64,000 bases of DNA, taken from the NCBI GenBank assembly GCA_947359465.1, contig OX375872.1, positions 85,881,819-85,945,818 on the forward strand, given 5' to 3'. The notes below the pieces were generated by a model, which did no database searches, had not been told where the DNA came from, and saw only the letters and a program-made list of their open reading frames with translations. Position 1 is the first letter of the stretch; each line of letters begins with the position of its first letter. The DNA comes from Metellina segmentata (lineage: Eukaryota > Arthropoda > Arachnida > Araneae > Tetragnathidae). Position numbers and translations under genes: made by a program. Of this stretch, positions 22,832 through 35,575 are shown piece by piece.

Positions 22832-23441
22832 ACACCAGAAATGTTAAACATTCCTTTCGGGGAAATGAAATTATCTTGATGTTCTTCAATTTATTCAAAA
22901 CTCCTCAAATGTTTCTTCCGACATACTGAAAATAATGTTTTTGTAAAAAGTTTGAAAGAAAAATGGAGAGGCAAAAATTCCTCTTTCCGAAAATCTACTC
23001 TAAATGAATTATAAAAATTTAATACAATAATTAATCTAACCCAAGACTAGAAAAATAGACATTAATATGTATATATATAATTTTAACAAATATCTATATT
23101 ATCTAAGTTTACAACATGTTACGAGGTAAGATTGTATAAAAATAATTATATAGATTTTAATTTCTTACGTTGGTGTACATTTAAATGTAACATAAAAACT
23201 TCACAAGCATACCGAGAACAAATTTAAAGCCCGCTCTTACTTTGATGCAGATGTCTGAGGATGCACGTCTCTGTATTCAAAAATTGTCTCTAATGTCTAT
23301 TCTCTATGATTTTTTTGCAACTTAAATTTATTTGTTACATGATAATAACATTTTAATGCTAGAGTGGTGAGGAATTTTGAAAGAAATCTTATTTTGAATA
23401 GACTGAAATTAACTTATCCGCAAAACCGTAACTGAGCATTG
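22832..23441. other. Unannotated AT-rich interval
   Basis: I see no gene or repeat. Confidence 0.45.
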
Positions 23442-24177
23442 AGGTAAAAATTGAGTCTAAGGTTTTGAGACCTTTTAAATCGGAAGTACGGATTCTTTAA
23501 TGCCTTCTGCTAAAAAATTAATCCATACATAATTTGAAATTCCGGCCTTTAAATGAAGTGCAGATAAAATCATAAATTTCTTGGTCATTTATATATAAGT
23601 AAGAAAAATACATTTATGTATCTATATACCTGAAGATATTTGCATTACACATACCACTAGTCCTGAAGATGACTGCTAACCAAATGAATTGATAACCGTT
23701 CGATCATTAAAGATAAACTTTTTTAACATACCAAAAGAAAAGAAATAGCCCATAAAGTGAAATAACAATGGCATTAGAAATAAATGATTTTGACTGCATT
23801 CTCAGATTTGGTAAAAATTGAGTCTAAGGTTTTGAGACCTTTTAAATCGGAAGTACGGATTCTTTAATGCCTTCTGCTAAAAAATTAATCCATACATAAT
23901 TTGAAATGCAGGCCTTTAAATGAAGTGCAGATAAATTCCTAAATTTATTGGTCATTTATATACAAGTAAGAAAAATACATTTATGTATCTATATACCTGA
24001 AGATATTTGCATTACACATGCCACTAGTCCTGAAGATGACTGCTAACCAATTGAATTGATAACCGTTCGATCATTAAAGATAAACTTTTTTAACATACCA
24101 AAAGAAAAGAAATAGCCCATAAAGTGAAATAACAATGGCATTAGAAATAAGTGATTTTGACTGTATTCTAAGATTTG
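23442..24177. repeat. Tandem duplication, 368-bp unit, two copies
   Basis: 23442-23809 and 23810-24177 are nearly identical, with scattered substitutions such as ATTCCGG versus ATGCAGG. Each ends with CCTGAAGATGACTGCTAACC and, about 35 bp later, ATTAAAG, a style seen in some retroelement 3' ends (weak inference). No coding capacity recognised. Confidence 0.9.
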
Positions 24178-24201
24178 ATATCACAGTTTTATAGTCTATT
24201 A

Positions 24202-24440
24202 TTAACTCTCCCTCCTGATGACAGTCTCGACAAGATATATCCCAATCAGAAAATATGACCAGATCTCGTTGGAAGAGATATCTCTTCATTAAGCTCTCTT
24301 TGTCTCATGATTAGAAGATAACTGATAAGATCTTATCTCGTGATCATCGAAAAATATCTTGATGACGAGATATCTTGTCAAAGCGAAATTCATCAGATCT
24401 TGATGAACGAGATACCTTACCGAAACCACTTAGTGGGTAA
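24202..24440 (-). mobile_element. TTAA-palindrome MITE, copy 5
   Basis: Begins TTAACTCTCCCTCCTGATG and ends CCACTTAGTGGGTAA. It carries GACGAGATATCTTGTC and other degraded palindromes with AGATCTTGATGAACGAGA spacers. Confidence 0.8.
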
Positions 24441-25297
24441 ACATGTTTGTCGCAATATAATAGGAGTGCAATAAGAAAACGACATACTAAAATGCAATGA
24501 AAAGCAATAGTAAGAAAAGCTATTATGAATTGAGCAATTCTTATTCACACAATAAGTGAAATTAATATGTAAAGGAGTTATACAATATTATACAGCTAGT
24601 TTGATAATCCATAGATAAATTCAATTGATTTGAAATGTGTCAAATGCAAATGGTACAGTTATAATTTCATGTTCGCAGCAAATAGTAATATCCTTCATCA
24701 TTGTTAATTGAGCTCTCTCTGATACTTTAAGAATTGTCGCTATCATATCACACATTATGTTGACTTTGGAGTGATTCATATAGCGACGAAGGAATAACAG
24801 TATTGTGTATTGATATTTATATACAATGATTTAAAAAAAGGATATCTATTAAAATCTACAAAGCAAGTCTTTAGAATTCTAATTTATGCTTCCTGTCTGT
24901 AAGATCGAATTTAAAAAAATTTATGAAATAAATTTGTAGAACTTCCATAAGGGATTGGTGCTTTTAAAATTTCATTAAATTCTTTATACTTAGGAAATAT
25001 TTTACAAAGAACATTATAATCAGTAAAGTGATTCTATTAAATAATAAATTATATCTTGATTTTATAACTTAATGGATCTGTTTCTGAAAGTCTACGCTTT
25101 TGGTAGAATAATAAAATTCAACGTGTGTGAGATTTACTGATGGTTAAAATATTAACGTGTAAGCAAAAATTTAGATTGATAATAGTTTTTAGAGCATTTT
25201 CATTAATTAGATCGTTTTTTTCTTCGGTATTTGCATTTCAACGAGGATTAAAATTCAAGCAATTTCAAATGCACATAATAAGTTCTTTAATATGAAA
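24441..25297. other. Unannotated AT-rich interval
   Basis: Nothing recognised. Confidence 0.45.
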
Positions 25298-25360
25298 TTA
25301 ACCTTCCAAGTGATTTAAACGAGATATCTCGTCCATCAATATCGCACTAATTTTGATAAT
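25298..25360 (+). mobile_element. TTAA-palindrome MITE, left-end fragment
   Basis: TTAACCTTCCAAGTGATTT, then ACGAGATATCTCGTCCATCA, then loss of similarity. A clean left end with one palindrome only. Confidence 0.75.
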
Positions 25361-27713
25361 TCTGCTTTATAATTTACTTCTTAAGCTCAAAAATAATTTG
25401 TTACATCATTGTTTTCATTTCAGAGTGTTCATCGAAAACGCGTAATATGCATAGAACGAAAGAGAAATGTTATGTTTGTCACGATAATAAGCATTTATGG
25501 GGATAGTTTGGAATATGGTACGCGACATTGAGCCGTCGCAAATTGGGCGATGCACAATACCGTTTTTTGTGTGTTACTGTTTTTGTTACTGTTGCTTTAG
25601 GACTTAAATAAAACAATCCTGAATGTTTTTTACAAGTAATAGACGTATTAAACTATATTCCTCTAAAATATTGTTTTCGCAGAGCTATCCTTCATTTGAT
25701 TTTAAATACTAATTTTGAGTGGAAAATTGTCCTTTTTTATTTTTCTTTGCTATTTTAAATATAAAGGATATAAAAAGTCGAATTCCAAACTTCAGCAATA
25801 GCTTTATCATGCCTAGCCCTGTAACTGGCACGGATTTCAACAATGACTTCAAATTGTTTTAGTCTCACATAAATCATTTTGATTCTATCAAAATCAATAA
25901 TTTTCCATTTTTTTCTACGAATATTTAGCTTAATTATGATATTTTGAAACTGTTATTTACAAATAGGTAAAAATAGTATTTTTCAAAGAATTACAAAAAT
26001 ATGAAACATTGTCGCCTACGTTAAATAGCTTTTAGAAACAGATATTTAAACACAGAACATTAAGCTAATTCAAAACTACTCTTAAAAGCTCCAAGCCCTT
26101 AAAATGCCTGAAATTTCCGAATACTCAATTTTGAATATCATTATTTTTGCATAAACTGAGCCCTTATGAGCATGAAAATTTGTCACCATACGGCCTCAAG
26201 GTTTTCTTATTTTTCCGTATTTAGCATGGAATGGCTCATTCGAAATCATACTTAATTTGAATTACAGTGATGGATCAGTAAAAGAAGTAATTAAATCATA
26301 TAAATCTGATTATAAACGATCTAATTTAATTTGCACTATTGATTGGGTATAATAATAATAATAAGGGTATGACTAATTCTTTGCTTCCGGAATGAAAATA
26401 TTAATTGTTTAAGCAGTTTAACAAGATATTTATAAATTTCATTTAGATGTATAGTAGCTGAAAAAAAACCCACTCTTCTTCATTCGAGCAATTTTAACAA
26501 TAGAGAAAATTCAAAGATGGTGTTTGACACTAACTAACCTCTTCTATTAATTCAAATTCATAAAATTTGAATAAGTGGCCGTATTCATATTAAATTGGGC
26601 ACTAAATTCATAACTTCCAATAGGAACCCCTAATTTGACACATAATTTCGAATCTATACCAAAATTTAACTTCAGATACCAAATTACATGTCATTACAAT
26701 TTGCCGTTTCGAAGTTACTAGGGCAAAAAGATTGGAGCTTGTAATGTTAAATCAATTTCTTAGACTTTAATGGATATTTTTCTAAGTAATATTTCTATAG
26801 CGCTGATATTTTGTACCATGTTACTGTTAAACAACCCAAATAAAATCTAGTATTTTATTTAAAAAATTGTTTTTAGTATGCAATAATTCTTATTAAATTA
26901 AGGTTTAAAAAAATTATGAATTGGAACCCCATTATATGTTTATGGAAATCAATTCAGAAGAACTTCTAGTATGGCCATGGAAAATTTCAGCTCTTTCCGA
27001 TGATTAGTTTTTGAGCTACATTAAACTATCCCAATTATTGCGATCTTAGGGAGAAACCAAAAGTTTATAAAAAGCTTGAGTAAGCTCGGATAATAGTTCT
27101 AGGATCGTTTGCATTTGCATAGTAAATATAATATTTCTCGTATTGCTGAAAAATACGTTTGGAATATTGTTCAAATTTGGAATTCATGTAACGATAACTA
27201 CAATTAGTCTTGAACTACGAATAGCCTCTTTCTTTGTGGAGACGATCCCTGAAATTGAAACTAACTTTAACATTAAATATCTCGGTGTTTCCATAAGAAA
27301 TTTTGTTGTTTGTGCAAAATTTGATATTAAGACTTTCATTTATGCAACATTGTTGGGAATTTGAATTTGTAGAGGATGTTATTCCCTGTTGAATATTACC
27401 TTTGAATTTGCTCTAGTATGAATAGTGCTCGAAATAAAGAAGGTGGTTCATTTTTTTCCGCGACGATACCTATTGTAAATTATCTTACAACTTCAATGAT
27501 GCAATCAAGAAATTAACATAGAATTATAAGTGTGTGTTTATTAATAGTAATTTAATTCTCATATAAGTATTTTCTATTAATTGATTGTAATACTAATTGA
27601 TTACTCCTAAGTTATTGGAACTGTACGATTATAAATATTCTAAACGAAGCAGACGATTTTATTTTCCTAGTTTCATGTTTCTTTAAAGAACTGTTTTTAT
27701 TTGCCCTACAGAA
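25361..27713. other. Unannotated AT-rich interval
   Basis: No recognised gene. A weak resemblance to the downstream mariner terminus occurs near 27436-27456 (AAAGAAGGTGGTTCA) and might mark its diverged 5' end. Confidence 0.4.
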
Positions 27714-28774
27714 ATGGAGGTGAGTGATTCAAAGTTAAAAAACGAAATGCGTTCTGCCATAAAATTTTGCTATCGTTTGGCAAAACAGCTCCAGAAACAG
27801 TTAAGTTAATTAAAGATCTTACAAAGACAAAGTTTTGGTGAGTCTACGATTTTTAGATGGCATAGTGATTTAAAAAAAGGACGTTTGTCTGCAGAACTGA
27901 CCAGAAAGTGTTGTGAATGATCGAAATGTTAACACTGTGTGGGCAAGAAAATTGACGAATGACATGTGAGGAGATAGCGGCATCAACTAAAATTTCGAAA
28001 ACGTCGATATTTCGCATTCTACGCAACAATTTACAGCTTCGAAATGTTTGTTCCAGATGGGTCCCTCATCACCTTACTAAAGAACAGATGCAAACAAGAA
28101 TTCACCAATGTTATGAGTGGAAACAGATGTTTTAAATGATCTGAATTCAATAAAGATTGTAATAACAGGTGATGAAACATAGGTGCATCATTTTGATCTC
28201 CTTACCAAGTCCGCAACAAGTGTACTAATTTTCACACTAATTCTCCGCCTCCGAAAAAAATCCAAATCTGCTGGAAAGGTCAAGATGATTATTTTATTTA
28301 ATCATGAAGGTGTAATCTATCAACATGCTGTGCCTCCAAAAACTACTGTGAATAGTGAATATTATATTTCAGTTTTGAAAATTTTGCAACAACACATATA
28401 GAGAAAGCGACATATACTGGTAGGGGAATTGGACATTACATCACGATAATGCTCGCCAGCATGTCGCTACTTCTGTTCAGCAGCATCTTAGTAAATGCAA
28501 TAAGTATATCATGCCACATCCCCCTTACAGTCCAGATCTCGCACCATGCGATTTCTGGCTATTTCCGACGTTGAAGGAGAAGCTCCGTGGTAGAAAATTT
28601 ATTACAGATTCTGAAGTTATTTCAGCAGTGCAGGGTTCTTTGAAGCAGATTCCAGAAAAAGGCTTCTCTGCTTGTTTTGAAAAGTGGGTTGAACGATGGG
28701 ATCGTTGCATATCATCTGAAGGAAGGAATTTTGAAAAAGAATTATGTGTTTTTTTCTGTAAATATATTTCTTGA
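27714..28774 (+). pseudogene. mariner transposase pseudogene
   Basis: The longest intact pieces are 28183-28401 (MHHFDLLTKSATS..., DHEGV-like NHEGVIYQHAVPPKTT) and 28511-28774 (MPHPPYSPDLAPCDF to the C-terminal FEKWVERWDRCISSEGRNFEKE). A TAG replaces the expected Trp codon just after GDET near 28181, and the N-terminal third has several frameshifts. All three catalytic Asp codons are still visible, but the gene cannot be translated as one protein. Confidence 0.85.
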
Positions 28775-28816
28775 TTTTTTATGATTTTACTCTCAGTTTT
28801 TATGGAACGCCCTTTG
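27714..28816 (+). mobile_element. mariner-type transposon (DD34D), decayed
   Basis: From an ATG at 27714, the plus strand encodes, with several frame changes and stops, an N-terminal helix-turn-helix region (RSAIKFCYRL..., FRWHSDFKKGRLSAEL), then GDET/VHHF with the first Asp, HDNARQHVA with the second Asp, and PHPPYSPDLAPCDFWLF with the third Asp. I count 34 residues between the last two, the mariner DD34D arrangement. The 3' end, TTTTTATGGAACGCCCTTTG (28797-28816), is followed by TA and resembles a mariner terminus. The 5' TIR was not identified with confidence. Confidence 0.85.
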
Positions 28817-28817
28817 T

Positions 28818-29122
28818 AATATGAAATTTTATTTACGAGATTACATGAAAGCAAAATAAAAGAACACTGTTGAAATACCTAAGGATGAAAATTAATTTTA
28901 AATAAACTTTGCAAAACCATACAAAATCAGTAATACAAATCATTTAGAGCAGAAATTCATTAAATGACGTTTTTAGGCAAGGAATTTTTGGACATTAAAA
29001 GACTATTTTTATGAGGATGAGGAATAAATTGTCATATTATGTGTACTAGGTTTGACAGGAAATATAACACTATCAAAATGTTTATAATTAAAATTTTTGA
29101 TCTGAAAACTAATAGTTTTTCT
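28818..29122. other. Unannotated AT-rich interval
   Basis: Nothing recognised. Confidence 0.4.
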
Positions 29123-29349
29123 GTAAACCTCCAAATGGTTTCGACGAGATATCTCGTCTATTAAGATATGATAATGACGAGATATCTTGTCGAGATAAAA
29201 CTGTACTATTGCAGGGGATTGGAGATCCAAGTGGGAATAGCAGCCTCCAATGCCCTGAACTGGTGACAAATTGTCAGTGAGGTTTTCATCAGGGATTGGC
29301 ACTAAAAAGCAGTTTTCAACTCGAAAATTAACCACCACGAGGATTAATA
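29123..29349 (+). mobile_element. TTAA-palindrome MITE, copy 7, with replaced interior
   Basis: The left end GTAAACCTCCAAATGGTTTC is followed by a perfect palindrome at 29143-29158 and a second (GACGAGATATCTTGTC) at about 29175-29190. The right end TTAACCACCACGAGGATTAA lies at about 29326-29346. About 125 bp between them (about 29200-29325) is unlike other copies, so the interior was replaced or holds an insertion. Confidence 0.65.
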
Positions 29350-30504
29350 GGTGGCACTGTAATTGTTTTTGTCGAGTTAATGAGTTTCTGCTCGAAATCA
29401 ACAATATTATCCTCTCTCCTTAAAATCCTTGATGTATATATTTTATTTTACCTTTTCAAAAATTCAACATTTCTAACTAATGAAATAATTGAGTAATTCA
29501 CTCTAAAAAGTAGTAGACTAAAAATGATATCTTTTGCCCCTGGATTCATAGGTAGTATGTTTATAGAACATCAAGGGAAATATAAGATCGAAGGGATAAT
29601 TTTAATATTTATAAATTATTCCCTCAAGCTTTAAATTTTGATTTAGCATAACTGTTACCATTTAAGATACGGGCCACAGCATCAGTCAGTTAAGAGGAAA
29701 ATTTGGTAACGACTCAAATGTTTTACTACGTTCATTAAAAAAAACTCGATTAGGCATTTCAATGACATAAAGGATCTAAGCTCTACTGGATAAAAACAGA
29801 AATACTCAAAGTATGTAATTTTCCTTCGTCGTCAAGATAATTGATCAATGATGCAACTTCTAATTATTTCCCATAAAGTTGAAGTTTGTATCGTAATTTA
29901 CGATGATATTATCCGTCTCCCTGACGCAGTACTTTACTTTCTACCAAGACATGAACAACGATAAAGAGTTTAAATCGATAGTTTGGTCATTAAAAATTCA
30001 AAATTCCTTTACCCACAAAGTTGTGAACATTAATATGTAACCAAAATTGAAAAAAAGAAACTCGATTTTATGCATTTTGGAGATTTGTAGCTGCTCTGTT
30101 ATCTGCATTCAACCATGCAAGAACCCAGAAAGATTTCAATTTAAAGATCGATGCGGATCCGATAGAGATAGATACATTTGAGTTAAATTGTGTGATTACA
30201 CACTGAAATAATTTTCAAGAATTACCATTTTGATAACCCCGAGTAATCACGACTGCATACTTTGACAATGATGAATAGCCTATTGCACACTTGGTAACTT
30301 TATTTCCCTTCTCGAAAAAGGAAATGGGATTATACGATATTCCAATACTTTAATTGAAGCTTCAATCTTTGTTAGGAGTTCTCTTTTTGGATTTATCTTG
30401 CTTGTATTTTAAACGTTTTCAGATTGTTAGCAACTGCACTTTTTGAAACATCTTTATGGAATGTATAATTCTTTTCCTTTTCTGCTAAATGTACTTCTTA
30501 TTTA
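29350..30504. other. Unannotated AT-rich interval
   Basis: Nothing recognised. Confidence 0.45.
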
Positions 30505-31685
30505 CACTCATGTCCATGAATTAAGGGTAGTGTCAGCTCCAGCAAATAAAGGTTCAGAAAGAAAACAAACGTGACTTATTCATAAAACCCATTAATAAAC
30601 AAAAGGAACAAAAGAACAAGAAGAACAAAAAGGATAGTGTATGATACCATTCATAAAAACTACGAGTTTTTGTCACTGGAGCAATTACAAAAAATATCGA
30701 TATTACAAAAATTTAACATGACATGGTTGGTATGATGGTTAATACATTGTATGTCTCCCAGACGATGAAATACAGTCCGTACAACGTCTAAGTATGCTGA
30801 GGATCAAATTATCGAGTATAATCTCAGTATAATTCCGCCCCAGACAAGCAATCATGCACCACAGTAACGGTGTAGTTCAATGATGTTGTCTTGGTTATAG
30901 TTGGTACCTGGCGTTCTCCATATGAACGTCTGCCGTGGATCAGACTGCAAGCTAAACCAGCTGGGCTCGTCGGAAAACATCACACGAGCCCACTGTGACG
31001 ATGTCCACATTGCATGTTCTCTACTCCAGGCTAACCGCTGGCGACAGTGAGTTGCCCTGAGTGGAACACATCTGAAAGGCCCGCGAGCATATAGACCAAC
31101 ATGTCCCAAACGTATGTAAACGATTTGCCATGAAACTGTCGTACCCGTGGATGAAGATAGCTGACGAGAAAGGTTGGATGCTGTGCTCAGTCAGTCTGAT
31201 TATTTTTTTCAGTTACTGCCAAATATTGGTCGTCATTTGGCGTTGTAACTCGGGAGAGACCTGTAATGTAACATCTACTGACATTTCCATTATTTTGGAA
31301 TCGTTGCTAAAGCCTAGAGATGATACTTTGGGCGATTCCAAGTTCCACTGAAGCTTCCATCTGAGTACGCCCACATTCCGGGTGGCCGATAACTCTACCA
31401 CGTAAAAAATTATCGACATGCGTCCTTTGTGCCACAACTATTCAGTTGTGGCACTGAGCTGCTTACAGAACGCTTGTGAACAAATTTACTTCTTTACTTC
31501 CATTCCTTATATACACCTCTCTTACACTCTCGTCATTGTGACGTACTATCGGTGTCATCTGATGGCTTCCTGTAATTTGGATATTATTCTTGAAGATGTG
31601 TACGATAAGTCTACATGTGAAATTTTTACTTTAGAGTTCGATTTCCGTTTGATTCTGAATTATCCTTAATTTATTGACATGAGTG
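30505..31685 (-). mobile_element. Tc1-like transposon with both TIRs, internally deleted
   Basis: The left end after TA (30503-30504) reads CACTCATGTCCATGAATTAA. The reverse complement of the right end, before TA (31686-31687), reads CACTCATGTCAATAAATTAA. The TIR is about 26 bp with few mismatches, and the TA target duplication is clear. The length, 1181 bp, is below the usual 1.5-1.7 kb because the C-terminal half of the gene is missing. Confidence 0.9.
30852..31440 (-). pseudogene. Tc1-like transposase, N-terminal part only
   Basis: The minus strand carries, in several frames, remnants of the paired helix-turn-helix region (RGRVIGHPE..., ELGIAQSIISRL, GNVSRCY, RVTTPNDDQYLAVT). They are followed by an open stretch at 30852-31109 with GHVGLYARGPFRCVPL, THCRQRLAWSREHAMW and VMFSDEPSWFSLQSD, which contains the first catalytic Asp. 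Sequence coding for the second and third catalytic residues is absent. This is a Tc1 lineage different from the 3937 and 58231 elements. Confidence 0.85.
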
Positions 31686-31687
31686 TA

Positions 31688-32076
31688 AATACCTTTTATG
31701 AAAAGAACGAAAGTTTTGCAAAGCAAAGGGAAGTGATTGCTTTGATTAGAACTAATTAATTGTATAATTTACTAAGCATTAAATGTATTGTGATAAAAAA
31801 GTGAGCTTGGTTAGGTTTAATGTTGTAAGAACCATTTTTGACCAATCTGTGTCAAACAACGTAATGTAAATAGACACACACGAGGAAAACGTGACTGACA
31901 CAGCAGAGAGAAATACACCCGTGGAATATTCTAAAATACTCCACCTACATCTCGCTGGCTGCTAATGCTTTGTGCAATCCCACTGAGTTACGGCGATCCC
32001 TTATAAAAAGTATGAGAAAAATATAAAGCTACACTGCAGCACCTTAAGTGAGCCTTGAAGCAGTGGATAAGTTGTT
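31688..32076. other. Unannotated interval
   Basis: Nothing recognised. Confidence 0.4.
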
Positions 32077-32301
32077 TTAACCCACTTAATGGTTTCGACA
32101 AGATATCTCGTCCATCAGCATCTGGCCCATTTTGGTAATGACGAGATACCTTGTCATCAAGATACTCTCGATTTTTTTATAATGATAGTACCAAGATCTG
32201 ATCAGTTTTCTTCTAATGATGAAACATCTCATCCATCAAGATCTGATTAGCTTTCTTCTAATGACGATAAACCTAGTCGAGAAAACCATCAGGAGCTTTT
32301 A
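32077..32301 (+). mobile_element. TTAA-palindrome MITE, copy 8
   Basis: Begins TTAACCCACTTAATGGTTTC and ends ACCATCAGGAGCTTTTA. Palindrome cores lie near 32097 (GACAAGATATCTCGTC), 32140 (GACGAGATACCTTGTC), 32215 and 32260, with CATCAAGATCTGAT spacers. The four-core layout is typical of full copies. Confidence 0.85.
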
Positions 32302-33762
32302 TAAGAACATAAGTTAACCAAAGAATATCAAAGTTACAACAGTTCCTTAAATACAAGTTTATAAACTGGTTCTCACAAAATAAATTTTTACGATTAAATA
32401 AAATGCAATGCTTGTTATGTCAGAGATTCAAAATCTCGTAAAAAATGTTTAAGATACAAAATGCATCGTTTATTTACAACTTTTCTTATTAACATTAATC
32501 TTTTAAAAAATTTATAACTAACGACTACCTCACCACGATTAAAAAATTCAACACATTTCGAAAAATTGCTTCACTTTTTGATGAAGTGAAGTTAACATTT
32601 TATTGAACAGTCACAAAAGTTGAAACAATTTTACTGGCTGGTACATCCATTCAATTTCCATTCCAGACCACACGAAATGTTTTGGATACAAATTCTCTAA
32701 GAGTTTAGTAAAAGTTGGCTTCTTCGAATAATTCTTATCAGTGTGCAAGAGCAATTTCATATACTTCACGACGACCCGAAACTGAAGCATTTTCGAGTTT
32801 TCTTTCCGTCTTCCCCTTAATGAAAATGGAGGCCTTCGCGTCGACTATGACTCACTCGGGAATACTTATAAGCTGTCTATCTTGAACATCTTTCCCATCT
32901 GCTCATCTGAATATAAAGGTTTGGCAATATGGCTACAGCTGTTATTAGGAACATGTTAGTCAGCTCGCTTAAAGGTTCCGAACATCCATTTAATGGCTGA
33001 GAAGGAAGAACCCATTATCCGTTGTCAGCAGGAATTCCTAATGGCGGACCGAGAACTTCCACAAAACAATAATTGGCTCTTTGCCATGTAGCAATGACAA
33101 CCCCTCTGGCTTCCCACACAGATGGAATTTATTCAAAACACAGTAGTTCGAAACTTAATTCCCTTTGCTTAAATTCTCTTCCGAAACATATGCTTGGTAT
33201 TCATATTTTTCAAAATTGAATTTCCCTCCCCACAAGAGCCTCCCTCCAACAGGGGCGAGCGAATTCTGAACCCGGAATGAATTAACTAGACTCGCTTTGG
33301 AAGAATTAACCTCTTGAATCATTAATGTAATTTTGACGAGCAAAAATGCATTTCTCTCTAATCTCATAACAACATTTTAAACGCGGTTCTTCTCTGAATG
33401 AGGCACAGCTCAAGAAATACAAACAGAAATGAAACGTTTTCTGCTTTCTTGAACACTTTGACCCCCTTCATAAAGTAATCAGCGTCCTTCATGCTTGTTG
33501 GTTGGGGGTGAAAACTTTGAGTTTTGCGCTAAACTTCACACCCGAGAAGCCTTATTTCCTAACTTAGAGCGAAGTGTACTTACTTGAATAACTTATTGGG
33601 CTGGAATAACGGAAAATGTTTGTAGCTTGACTGCGGAAATGTTTCCCTATACCTCTCTCAAGGTAAAAGGTCGTGTTTGTTTGAAGGAATGAAAATGAAA
33701 AATTTCCTCCATTGTACTTTAAAACGACACTAACTTTACTCTTCTCATTTAAATTCAAATGA

Positions 33763-33800
<38 letters not shown>

Positions 33801-34847
33801 AGCTGAATTTTAGAAGAGGGTCTTTTGGAAGAAAGGAAATTCCTATTCAAGAAGAAAAATCGAGTGCGTCGTATGTTCTAGAAAAATGATCTGAGTTGAA
33901 ATCTGGTATTGTACTAAGTCAAATGTTTATAGCGTAGGATACAATGAAAATATTATTTTCATTTATGTAAGTTCATTATTTAAGCACTGATTGTTTGAGT
34001 ACTTTATGTTGCCTTATAATTAAGCTCAAAGTATGTACATAACGAGAGAAGTATTTAGCTGTTTCAGCATTTTAATAGATCATTAATTGCATTCAGGGTT
34101 TGCATGTTAACTACTTTAGTTACACTCAGACGAATTAATGGATAAAAAAAATTAAGTCAAGCAAACATACAAAATTGAAACTCTCATCGATCCTTCTAAC
34201 ATAACGAAGTCTGTAGTTGTATGTGTCTATTTAGCTGTAAAAATAGACTGTTTTTGAGGTACACATGGGAATAAAATCACACCCAAATAATAGAAAGGTA
34301 CAGTATACAACTATTTGCTGGACATTTGTTTGTTCCCTTCTATACATTAAAAAAAATTATCCGTAACATTATTTAAAGCATTGTTGAAAGTTTAAATTTT
34401 TTTCTTAAAGGCTAATAAAACCTCGAAAATTAAAAAAATACCGAATTTTTTTTTGCTTAAAAAGTTGCCTTATACTGTTTAAAATGTCCTAGAAAATCAG
34501 ACTGATTCTTGTATTTGTTTTAAAGGTATATAAGGATTTTTGTAAATGTTCATCTGTGCAATCACAGTGTTTCGAAACCAAATTAACCGTATTTATGCGT
34601 CTGCAAAGCCTCAATATTTATTTTCGATTAATTAAATGAAATAGCTTAGAAGATGAAACGTTTATTTGTAACTGTTACTGATATTATGGCTTTTTTTAAT
34701 TTACATCAGTATTATAGCGCTGTACGAGTAAATTATAGCGATAATTTGAGAAAAAAGAAGGATTTAGTTGTGGTTTTCTGTTTGAAATTTGTATTATTAA
34801 TTATACCTATACTTAAGCGACACGGCTGTGAAGATATATAGAGTAGG

Positions 34848-34850
<3 letters not shown>
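32302..34850. other. Unannotated interval with a higher-complexity block
   Basis: About 32600-33560 is less AT-rich than its surroundings, repeat-free and contains motifs such as TGACTCA (32848), but has no long ORF I recognise. It is a candidate conserved non-coding block. A (GA)n run lies at about 33767-33797. Confidence 0.4.
33767..33797. repeat. (GA)n microsatellite
   Basis: Uninterrupted AG/GA dinucleotides of about 30 bp. Confidence 0.9.

Positions 34851-34888
<38 letters not shown>
34851..34888. repeat. (TA)n microsatellite
   Basis: About 19 uninterrupted TA units. Confidence 0.95.
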
Positions 34889-34890
<2 letters not shown>

Positions 34891-35019
34891 CAAAGGTTTG
34901 GTTTCCGATATACAACATTACTTTTGGATGGACATGCCAAAACATTTAATAATAATTATTCAATATACCAGCGTCTTGCTTCTGATGTACTTTTAGAATG
35001 ATGTTTCAAGGTCCACATG

Positions 35020-35355
35020 ACATATGAGAGTCTATACAACATGATTTGGTTCAAGTGTCCAAATGAAAATTTTGTGCCCAAAAAACGAGTCGAAATGACC
35101 GCATCAGAAACAGTTTGCGAGTATAATATATGGGTACTTTAAACTATTCAACATATTCAGAAAAATGTTGGGATTAGGTTATGATCTGATACCTTAAAAC
35201 GTGGACAGATAATTGATGTTCGAAAGAACTATCAGCGAAAGAAAATTTTAAGTGCAAATTTCAAATGTTCGAAAATTAGAGTGAAAACAGCAATCAAAAC
35301 AAAGGAAATGGCTCTTGAAAAAAGAAGGCATTACTTATGGTCCAGGGAAAATTTA
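35020..35355 (+). pseudogene. Trace of a Mutator-like transposase C-terminal tail
   Basis: Across frames the plus strand shows WFKCPNENFVPKKRVEMTAS near 35046-35105, NIQKNVGIRLGYDLI near 35156-35200 and KKEGITYGPGK near 35319-35350. From memory, this order (W..CP...F, V.E...A, a lineage-specific middle, EG.TYG.G) resembles the C-terminal tail of invertebrate proteins carrying the Mutator-like transposase domain. It is broken by stops in every frame and no catalytic part is seen. This is a low-to-moderate call by motif order alone. Confidence 0.35.
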
Positions 35356-35546
35356 AACTTCACTTACATGTAAAGTAGCTACAGTAAAAATTTGAATCAT
35401 TTCTATCGATAATTTTATAGCATAATTTTAATTTTAAAACTTTAAACTGCTTTTTCTCCTACTTCGTTATTTTTGTACATATCTTATAATTCAAAGTGCA
35501 AAGGCTTTTTTAATTTCCAATCAATTGATTTCATAATTTTTTTACA

Positions 35547-35575
35547 TTATATATATATATATATATATATATATA
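35547..35575. repeat. (TA)n microsatellite
   Basis: About 14 TA units. Confidence 0.95.

Noticed and set aside
23660..23720. Hammerhead-ribozyme-like core near CCTGAAGATGACTG
   Set aside because: The conserved CUGAUGA and GAAA elements are not both present in the right arrangement.
27695..27722. Splice-like signals (pyrimidine tract and CAG, then GAGGTGAGT) around the mariner start codon
   Set aside because: They would define an 8-nt exon, and the ATG is the expected mariner start. Best read as coincidence.
29009..29404. 131-codon minus-strand open frame
   Set aside because: It runs through a TTAA-palindrome MITE and its replaced interior; no protein similarity recognised.
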